Shown here: piece after piece, positions 7,350-12,424 of the stretch
Position numbering within the stretch: the stretch's first letter is position 1
Layout: every line of letters begins with the position of its first letter
DNA from: an uncultured Spongiibacteraceae bacterium
Lineage (GTDB): Bacteria > Pseudomonadota > Gammaproteobacteria > Pseudomonadales > CAMLJR01
Assembly: GCA_946480345.1 (NCBI GenBank)
Contig: CAMLJR010000079.1
Span: 1-12,424, forward strand
Reading direction: 5' to 3'
Length of the DNA stretch: 12,424 nucleotides
Made by a program: the position numbers and the translations under genes
The notes under the pieces: model-generated
Databases searched by the model: none
What the model was told of the DNA's origin: nothing
Seen by the model: the letters and a program-made list of their open reading frames with translations, nothing else

Positions 7350-9593
7350 ATGACTGAAATTACCGCGGACGGCATCGAACAACTTCCACTGCGTCAATTT
7401 ACCGAAAAGGCGTACCTGGATTACTCCATGTACGTCATTCTCGATCGCGCGCTACCGAGCATTACCGATGGTTTGAAGCCGGTACAGCGCCGCATTATTT
7501 ATGCGATGAGCGAACTCGGTTTAAAAGCGAGCGCCAAATATAAAAAATCCGCGCGCACAGTCGGCGACGTGATCGGTAAATTCCATCCGCACGGCGATTC
7601 GGCTGCGTACGAAGCGATGGTGCTGATGGCGCAGCCATTCAGTTATCGCTATCCGTTGATCGACGGTCAGGGCAACTGGGGCTCGCCCGACGATCCGAAA
7701 TCGTTCGCGGCGATGCGTTATACCGAATCGAAGCTGACCGCATTTTCCGATTTATTGTTATCCGAGCTCGATCAGGGCACCGTCGATTGGTCGCCGAACT
7801 TCGACGGCACGATGGATGAGCCGGTGATGCTGCCGGCGCGTGTGCCGCACGTATTGTTGAACGGCACCACCGGTATCGCAGTGGGCATGGCGACCGATAT
7901 TCCGCCGCACAATTTGCGCGAAGTCATTAATGCGTGCATTTATCTGCTCGATGATCCGTATGCCGGCGTGCGTGCCTTGTGCGAATTTATTCAGGGGCCG
8001 GATTTTCCAACCGAAGCCGAACTGATTACGCCGCGCACCGAAATTCTTGCGATGTACGAAACCGGGCGCGGTTCATTGCGCATGCGTGCGATCTGGCGCG
8101 AAGAGGATGGCGACATCATCGTCACCGCATTGCCGCATCAGGTATCCGGTTCGAAAGTGCTCGAACAAATCGCGCAGCAAATGCAGCAGAAAAAATTGCC
8201 GATGATTCAGGATTTGCGCGACGAATCCGATCACGAAAATCCGACGCGTTTGGTGCTGGTGCCGCGTTCGAGTCGCGTCGATGCCGAAGGCGTGATGCAG
8301 CATTTGTTTGCGACTACCGATCTGGAGCGCACCTATCGCGTCAACTTGAACGTGATCGGTATCAACGGCCGGCCGCAGGTGAAATCGTTGCCGCAGATTC
8401 TGAATGAATGGCTGCAATTTCGTACCGAAACCACCCGCAAGCGTTTGCAGTTCCGTCTCGATAAAGTGCTGCAGCGCCTGCACATTCTCGATGGCTATTT
8501 AATTGCGTTCCTGAATATCGACGAAGTGATTCACATCATTCGTTTCGAAGATGAACCGAAGCAACGATTGATTGAGCGTTTCCAATTAAGCGAGATTCAG
8601 GCGGAAGCGATTCTCGAATTGAAATTGCGCCATCTCGCCAAACTCGAAGAAATGAAAATTCGCGGCGAGCAGGACGAGCTCGCGAAAGAACGCGATGGAT
8701 TGCAGGACACGCTCGGTTCCGCGCAGAAATTGAAAAAACTGATTCGCAACGAGCTTGAAAACATCGCCAAAGAATACGGCGACGATCGTCGCTCGCCGAT
8801 CGTGCAGCGCGGTGAAGCAAAAGCGTTCAGCGAAGACGAGTTGATCAGCGCGGAACCGGTTACCGTGGTGCTATCGGAATCGGGTTGGATTCGCGCCGCC
8901 AAAGGTCACGATATCGATCCGCTTGCGTTGAGTTATAAATCCGGCGATGGGTTTAAATTCGCCGCGAAAGGGCGCAGTAATCAGCCGGTGTTGATTCTCG
9001 ATAGCACCGGTCGCGCGTACACGGTTGCGGCACACACGTTGCCGTCGGCGCGCGGTCAGGGCGAGCCGTTGACGGGACGTATCAACCCGCCATCCGGCGC
9101 AACTTTCGAAGGCTTGCTGATGGGCAGCGATGCGCAGCGTATCGTGCTTGCGTCCGACGCCGGCTATGGTTTCGTCACGACGCTCGGCGAACTCGAAGCG
9201 AAAAATCGCAACGGCAAAACCGTGCTGACATTGCCCAATGGTTCTCATGTGTCAGCGCCGGCATTAATCGATGGCGATGGTGAGCAATTTGTTGTCGCTG
9301 CCAGTAACGACGGCCGCTTGCTGATGTTCCCGCTCGACGAATTACCGCAGCTCGCGCGCGGCAAGGGCAATAAAATTATCGGCATCACCAGTGCAAAAAT
9401 CGCGAGCCGCGAAGAGTTCATGGCGGGGATTGCGGTGATTACTGCGAAAGACGTCGTGCGCGTATTTTCCGGCAAGCGTTATCTGAATCTGAATTTCACC
9501 GAGCTCGAACATTATCGCGGCGAGCGTGGGCGGCGCGGCAATAAGCTGCCGCGGGGATTTCAGAAGGTGGATGGGGTTTCGGTTGTCGAATAA
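7350..9593 (+). CDS. parC: DNA topoisomerase IV subunit A (ParC)
   Basis: Breakage-reunion subunit of topoisomerase IV, which with ParE decatenates daughter chromosomes. It is 747 aa from ATG at 7350 (E. coli ParC 752). The winged-helix/tower part shows [18 protein letters not shown] (19-36), [18 protein letters not shown] (41-58) and [20 protein letters not shown] (65-84). [10 protein letters not shown] (120-129) contains catalytic Tyr124, equivalent to E. coli Tyr120. Quinolone-determining positions equivalent to E. coli Ser80 and Glu84 are Ser84 and Glu88, the sensitive-type residues. [15 protein letters not shown] and [20 protein letters not shown] mark ParC; the C-terminal beta-pinwheel includes [13 protein letters not shown]. 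The frame is open upstream (GTG 7260, ATG 7296), but the promoter at 7269-7297 and alignment to the E. coli N-terminus favour 7350, despite only a weak GAG Shine-Dalgarno. parE is not in the window. Confidence 0.97.
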   Translation: MTEITADGIEQLPLRQFTEKAYLDYSMYVILDRALPSITDGLKPVQRRIIYAMSELGLKASAKYKKSARTVGDVIGKFHPHGDSAAYEAMVLMAQPFSYRYPLIDGQGNWGSPDDPKSFAAMRYTESKLTAFSDLLLSELDQGTVDWSPNFDGTMDEPVMLPARVPHVLLNGTTGIAVGMATDIPPHNLREVINACIYLLDDPYAGVRALCEFIQGPDFPTEAELITPRTEILAMYETGRGSLRMRAIWREEDGDIIVTALPHQVSGSKVLEQIAQQMQQKKLPMIQDLRDESDHENPTRLVLVPRSSRVDAEGVMQHLFATTDLERTYRVNLNVIGINGRPQVKSLPQILNEWLQFRTETTRKRLQFRLDKVLQRLHILDGYLIAFLNIDEVIHIIRFEDEPKQRLIERFQLSEIQAEAILELKLRHLAKLEEMKIRGEQDELAKERDGLQDTLGSAQKLKKLIRNELENIAKEYGDDRRSPIVQRGEAKAFSEDELISAEPVTVVLSESGWIRAAKGHDIDPLALSYKSGDGFKFAAKGRSNQPVLILDSTGRAYTVAAHTLPSARGQGEPLTGRINPPSGATFEGLLMGSDAQRIVLASDAGYGFVTTLGELEAKNRNGKTVLTLPNGSHVSAPALIDGDGEQFVVAASNDGRLLMFPLDELPQLARGKGNKIIGITSAKIASREEFMAGIAVITAKDVVRVFSGKRYLNLNFTELEHYRGERGRRGNKLPRGFQKVDGVSVVE

Positions 9594-9609
9594 ATAGAAA
9601 AATAAAAAC

Positions 9610-9629
9610 GCGCGGCTAGGTGGCCGCGC
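9610..9629. terminator. Bidirectional terminator between parC and alaC
   Basis: A 7-bp GC stem pairs GCGCGGC (9610-9616) with GCCGCGC (9623-9629), with a 6-nt loop TAGGTG. On the + strand it is followed by TTTTAATT, ending parC 16 bp after its stop. On the - strand the stem is followed by G then TTTTTATTTTT, ending alaC. The alaC stop codon TAG (9618-9616) is split between the loop and the last stem base, so the hairpin overlaps the final codons of alaC. Confidence 0.85.
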
Positions 9630-10833
9630 TTTTAATTAATCCATCCGCACGAAACATCGCTTTAATGCCACGAATTGCCTGCCGAATGCGATTTTCGTTT
9701 TCGATCAACGCAAAACGCACATATTCATCGCCGTAATCGCCGAAGCCGATACCCGGCGATACCGACACTTTCGCTTTCGCGAGCAATTGCGTGGCGAATT
9801 CGAGCGAACCCAGCGCGCGATACGGTTCGGGAATGCGCGCCCAGATATACATCGATGCTTTCGGTACATCGATCGGCCAGCCAGACTCTTTCAAACCTTT
9901 CGCCAATACATCGCGGCGTTTTTGATAAGTCGCGGCGATGTCTTTTACGCATTGTTGATCGCCTTCGAGCGCGGCGATCGCAGCGACTTGCAACGGTGTG
10001 AACGTGCCGTAATCGTGATAGCTCTTGATGCGTGCGAGCGCGTTGACCAGATCGCGATTGCCGACCATGAAGCCGATGCGCCAGCCCGCCATGTTGTAGC
10101 TTTTCGATAACGTGAAAAATTCGACCGCGATATCTTTTGCACCCGGCACCTGCATGATCGACGGCGCTTTCCAACCGTCGAATACGATGTCGGCGTACGC
10201 GAGATCGTGCACGACAAAAATATCGTGCTTGCGCGCGAGCGCGATAACGCGTTCGAAAAATTCGAGCTCGACGCATTGCGCGGTCGGATTCGACGGAAAG
10301 CCGAGCACGATCATTTTCGGTTTCGGATAACTGCCGCGAATCGTGCGCTCCAGTTCCGCAAAAAAATCGACATCGGGCGACATCGGCACCGAGCGGATAT
10401 CGGCACCGGCAATCACCGCGCCGTAAATATGGATCGGATAACTCGGATCCGGCACCAGCACCGTGTCGCCGCGATCGAGCGTCGCCAACATTAAATGCGC
10501 AAGACCTTCCTTCGAGCCGATCGTGACGATCGCTTCAGAATCGGGATCGATCTCGACGTCGTAGCGATCGCGATACCAATGCGAAATGGCGCGCCGCAAG
10601 CGGGGAATACCTTTCGATGCCGAATAGCCGTGCGTATCGGGGCGCTGCGCCGCTTCGATGAGTTTCGCCACGATATGCGGCGGCGTCGCGCCATCGGGGT
10701 TGCCCATGCTCATATCGATGATGTCTTCACCGCGACGACGCGCGGCGAGTTTCAGTTCGGCGGTGATATTAAAAACGTAGGGAGGTAGACGATCGATGCG
10801 CGCAAAGCGGCGCTTGCCGGAATTGTTGGACAT
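9616..10833 (-). CDS. alaC: Alanine transaminase AlaC (PLP-dependent, class I)
   Basis: Glutamate-pyruvate aminotransferase, the main alanine-forming enzyme of the AlaC/YfdZ type; 405 aa (E. coli 412). The match to remembered E. coli AlaC is very close throughout: [20 protein letters not shown] (8-27), [15 protein letters not shown] (41-55), [17 protein letters not shown] (67-83) and [16 protein letters not shown] (105-120). Fold-type I PLP residues are Asn182 (FPSNPTAQ), Asp210 ([10 protein letters not shown]), the Schiff-base Lys244 ([20 protein letters not shown]) and Arg373 ([12 protein letters not shown]). The ATG at 10833 gives the same N-terminal register as E. coli, with a modest GTGAG about eight bases upstream. 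The last codons overlap the terminator hairpin shared with parC. Upstream lies a 141-bp palindromic element. I see no convincing promoter in the 45 bp between that element and the ATG. Confidence 0.96.
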   Translation of the reverse strand: MSNNSGKRRFARIDRLPPYVFNITAELKLAARRRGEDIIDMSMGNPDGATPPHIVAKLIEAAQRPDTHGYSASKGIPRLRRAISHWYRDRYDVEIDPDSEAIVTIGSKEGLAHLMLATLDRGDTVLVPDPSYPIHIYGAVIAGADIRSVPMSPDVDFFAELERTIRGSYPKPKMIVLGFPSNPTAQCVELEFFERVIALARKHDIFVVHDLAYADIVFDGWKAPSIMQVPGAKDIAVEFFTLSKSYNMAGWRIGFMVGNRDLVNALARIKSYHDYGTFTPLQVAAIAALEGDQQCVKDIAATYQKRRDVLAKGLKESGWPIDVPKASMYIWARIPEPYRALGSLEFATQLLAKAKVSVSPGIGFGDYGDEYVRFALIENENRIRQAIRGIKAMFRADGLIKSAAT

Positions 10834-10877
10834 GGTGTGATCTCACGTAAGCGCCCGGAACCGTCCGAGCGACGTTT

Positions 10878-11018
10878 AGAATCTCTGAAAAACTACTGCG
10901 CTCGGCATCTGGAGCACCGGCGGTGCTCGAAATGCTCATTTATTCGCATATAAACTGCGCTTTCTGCGCTCCGGCGGCGCTCCACCTGCCTTCGCTCGCT
11001 ACGTTTTTCAGAGATTCT
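10878..11018. repeat. 141-bp imperfect palindrome with 16-bp terminal inverted repeats (MITE-like)
   Basis: The ends are perfect 16-bp inverted repeats: AGAATCTCTGAAAAAC at 10878-10893 and its complement GTTTTTCAGAGATTCT at 11003-11018. Inside, 10911-10928 pairs with 10966-10983 at 14 of 18 positions. The centre is TTTAT / ATAAA (10939-10943 with 10950-10954). A separate local hairpin is GAGCACC-GGC-GGTGCTC (10912-10928). Folded, the whole unit makes one long hairpin. It lies in the noncoding gap between alaC and the ytjB-like gene and holds no plausible gene. No clear target-site duplication is visible (at most TT on each side). It could be a nonautonomous transposable element, a REP/BIME-type repeat or an RNA-level processing or attenuation hairpin. 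No other copy is seen in the window. Confidence 0.75.
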
Positions 11019-11043
11019 TTCAAGAGGAGCGCTGCGATCGAGT

Positions 11044-12210
11044 TTAGTGAGAGGGCTTTTCGCTGTCGAGTGCGCGCAACGTACTGAGCTGACGTTCCAA
11101 CAGCGTGTCATACGGCGAAACCAGCGCGCTGACCTGCCAGAAATTGTCGTTCGCTTCGATCAATACACAACGCTCTCCTAGGGTCGGATGGCGCTGCAAT
11201 TGTCCGTCGACTAATAAGCGACAATCGATGCTGGAAAATTCTGCGGCGCGTTGTAAGCGCTCGATAATGTGTTGTTCCTGCCATTGATTGCCGACATCGA
11301 TTGCCGCGAGCGCTGCAATTGCAATGCGATAACCTGCATCTTCGCCGAGTCGAAGCAGCAATTCGGCGCAGCATATCGCGCGGAATGGTCCTTCAAATTC
11401 GTCATCGGCATTGATGCGCAAAGTGATGCCGCCATCGCGCGTAATTTGTGTCTGTGCGCCGTATACAGAGCCGAGCGATTCGGCGAGCGCCAGCGCCCGT
11501 GCGCATTTTTCCGGTGTTGGCTCGGGCACGACGAGCTGCAACATCAGAATGCCGTTGGCGAATTTAACCGGCTCGGGCTGCAGCAGCGGCGGCGGAGGCG
11601 TATCGAGTACACGCGCCAGTGCATCAGTACCGCGATAATCCAGATCGATCTGCTCGCCGCTGAGTTTTCGCGTTAGATTTTCGAGCAATGCCTCGGCGCG
11701 GTTGCCGAGCATTACGCCGATCAAGGCACCGACGGCAGCGAGGCTCAGTGCGAGAATCAATAAATCGCCGAGATGCGGATAACGCGCGCCATCATCGGCG
11801 GGGCGCAAACTCACTACCGCGCGCCCGACCACGCTGTCCTGCCAATGAATGGTGGCCGAATAATCCCAGCTCTCCGGCTTTTCTTCGCCGGATGCAGCCA
11901 CCAGTTGCTCCTTCGTGTTAAACACGACGGCACGCTGCACGACATCTTCTTCGGCAAATCCGGCGAGCGCCGCTTGCAGGCTCACCGCATCGTTCTGCAC
12001 CAGCGGGCGGGCGGCACCGACTGCCAATCGGGACGCCAATGCCTGCCCGAGTTGATCGGTACGTTCATGCAGAATTTGTTGCTGTGCGTATTGCGTGACG
12101 CCGACGATGGCCAGCGCGCTGAGCAGGCTGAGCAACGCCATAGGCACAGCGATTTTCAAAGCGAGCGGGAGGCGATACCAGATCGAGCGCATGGTGAATC
12201 GATAATCCAT
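11044..12210 (-). CDS. AhpA/YtjB (Smp)-like membrane protein
   Basis: A 388-aa inner-membrane protein, function unknown. TM1 is at about 17-39 (LALKIAVPMALLSLLSAL onward). A periplasmic segment at about 40-147 includes LGQALASRLAVGAARPLVQN. TM2 is at about 148-168 (GDLLILALSLAAVGALIGVM). A cytoplasmic region at 169-388 starts with a linker containing PPPP (205-208). This two-TM sensor-like layout and the divergent position beside serB match E. coli ytjB (smp), whose product is much shorter (about 214 aa). The extra C-terminal part has the alternating pattern TQITRDGGITLRIN ... AICCAELLLRL ... YRIAIAALAA, which loosely recalls a degenerate nucleotide-cyclase fold; that is weak inference. Start ATG 12210 is chosen; ATG at 12192 (residue 7) is possible, and neither has a good Shine-Dalgarno. 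Family assignment rests on layout and synteny. Confidence 0.72.
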   Translation of the reverse strand: MDYRFTMRSIWYRLPLALKIAVPMALLSLLSALAIVGVTQYAQQQILHERTDQLGQALASRLAVGAARPLVQNDAVSLQAALAGFAEEDVVQRAVVFNTKEQLVAASGEEKPESWDYSATIHWQDSVVGRAVVSLRPADDGARYPHLGDLLILALSLAAVGALIGVMLGNRAEALLENLTRKLSGEQIDLDYRGTDALARVLDTPPPPLLQPEPVKFANGILMLQLVVPEPTPEKCARALALAESLGSVYGAQTQITRDGGITLRINADDEFEGPFRAICCAELLLRLGEDAGYRIAIAALAAIDVGNQWQEQHIIERLQRAAEFSSIDCRLLVDGQLQRHPTLGERCVLIEANDNFWQVSALVSPYDTLLERQLSTLRALDSEKPSH

Positions 12211-12249
12211 TCTGATTGTTTTGACGAGGCCGCGATGGCGGCGCGGCTT

Positions 12250-12278
12250 AGTATACGCAGCGCTTCACGTTTGGTCTT
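12250..12278 (-). promoter_or_regulatory. Candidate promoter of the ytjB-like gene
   Basis: TATACT on the - strand (12255 to 12250, five of six to the -10) with AAGACC 17 bp upstream (12278 to 12273, three of six). The predicted start is near 12243, about 33 bases before ATG at 12210. Its -35 overlaps that of the divergent serB promoter. Confidence 0.4.
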
Positions 12279-12299
12279 GTGCGACGCCGCCGCTACAAT
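12271..12299 (+). promoter_or_regulatory. Candidate promoter of serB
   Basis: TACAAT (12294-12299, five of six to TATAAT) with TTGGTC 17 bp upstream (12271-12276, three of six). Transcription would start near 12306, leaving a leader of about 50 bases before the serB GTG. It lies back to back with the candidate promoter of the ytjB-like gene. Confidence 0.45.
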
Positions 12300-12347
12300 A
12301 GCCGCGCCCGACTGTGGCTAATCAAACCGCTGAATAAGTTCAACCGT

Positions 12348-12353
12348 GGAGAG
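12348..12353 (+). promoter_or_regulatory. Ribosome binding site of serB
   Basis: GGAGAG four bases before GTG at 12358; it decides the non-ATG start of serB. Confidence 0.75.
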
Positions 12354-12357
12354 CGCT

Positions 12358-12424
12358 GTGCGCGAAATTATTCTGATCAATATTGCCGGTGCCGACCGCC
12401 CCGGCGTGACATCGTCGCTGACCG
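12358..12424 (+). CDS. serB: Phosphoserine phosphatase SerB, N-terminal fragment
   Basis: Only the first 22 codons are in the window: GTG start, then REIILINIAGADRPGVTSSL. This is the opening strand and loop of an N-terminal ACT domain, matching SerB of pseudomonads (remembered as MREIVLINITGVDRPG...). SerB makes the last step of serine synthesis, dephosphorylating phosphoserine; its HAD catalytic domain lies beyond the window. The start is supported by GGAGAG at 12348-12353. The divergent ytjB-like gene is the expected neighbour from E. coli. Other ACT-domain proteins (for example GcvR-like regulators) begin similarly, so the call depends on both motif and synteny. Confidence 0.82.
   Translation, partial: MREIILINIAGADRPGVTSSLT

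Noticed and set aside
9725..10276. 183-codon frame on the - strand overlapping alaC in another frame.
   Set aside because: Arg-rich shadow of the alaC coding sequence, which is secure by conserved motifs.
10893..11111. 72-codon open frame on the - strand across the palindromic element.
   Set aside because: It overlaps the end of the ytjB-like gene and the inverted repeats, has low-complexity Arg/Ser composition and no ribosome binding site; not a gene.
11773..12321. 182-codon + strand frame antisense to the ytjB-like gene and its promoter region.
   Set aside because: His/Arg/Gln-rich antisense shadow with no domain or Shine-Dalgarno; it would also run through the divergent promoter region.

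Overview
The window is about 12.4 kb of ordinary, densely packed chromosomal DNA from a gammaproteobacterium. ThiC, ParC, AlaC and the SlyD-type FKBP align closely with my memory of the Escherichia coli proteins. The use of ThiO rather than ThiH, together with a parC / ytjB-like / serB neighbourhood, points towards the Pseudomonadales or Cellvibrionales side of the class. This placement is inference; no search was run.

Positions 1-5587 are a thiamine-biosynthesis operon on the + strand: thiC (its first few codons lie before the window), thiO, thiS, thiG and a fused thiDE. ThiC makes the pyrimidine HMP-P. ThiO, ThiS and ThiG supply the glycine imine, the sulfur carrier and the thiazole synthase. 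The ThiD half phosphorylates HMP-P and the ThiE half couples pyrimidine and thiazole. No thiF, thiI or dxs is present, so ThiS activation must be encoded elsewhere. A degenerate 16-bp tandem repeat of five units fills the thiS-thiG junction. An EVE-domain gene follows 16 bp after thiDE and may be a readthrough member of the operon.

Positions 6071-6900 hold a SlyD-like peptidyl-prolyl isomerase on the - strand, convergent with the EVE gene. Divergent from it is a 58-codon zinc-ribbon-like gene. A terminator hairpin closes a small, unrecognised 80-codon gene (6901-7143, - strand). That small gene diverges from parC (7350-9593, topoisomerase IV subunit A). A good sigma70-type promoter upstream of parC settles the parC start.

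From 9594 on, parC converges on alaC (alanine transaminase, - strand) over a bidirectional hairpin that overlaps the alaC stop codon. Upstream of alaC is a 141-bp imperfect palindrome with perfect 16-bp terminal inverted repeats, resembling a MITE or other small repeat element. Next comes a two-TM membrane protein of the AhpA/YtjB (Smp) type on the - strand. It is divergent from serB, whose first 22 codons end the window; the ytjB/serB divergent arrangement also occurs in E. coli.

I see no phage, integrase, CRISPR, toxin-antitoxin or defence module, and no RNA gene. The observations most worth checking are the 141-bp palindromic element, the 16-bp repeat array between thiS and thiG, and the two small genes flanking the terminator at 6829-6858.
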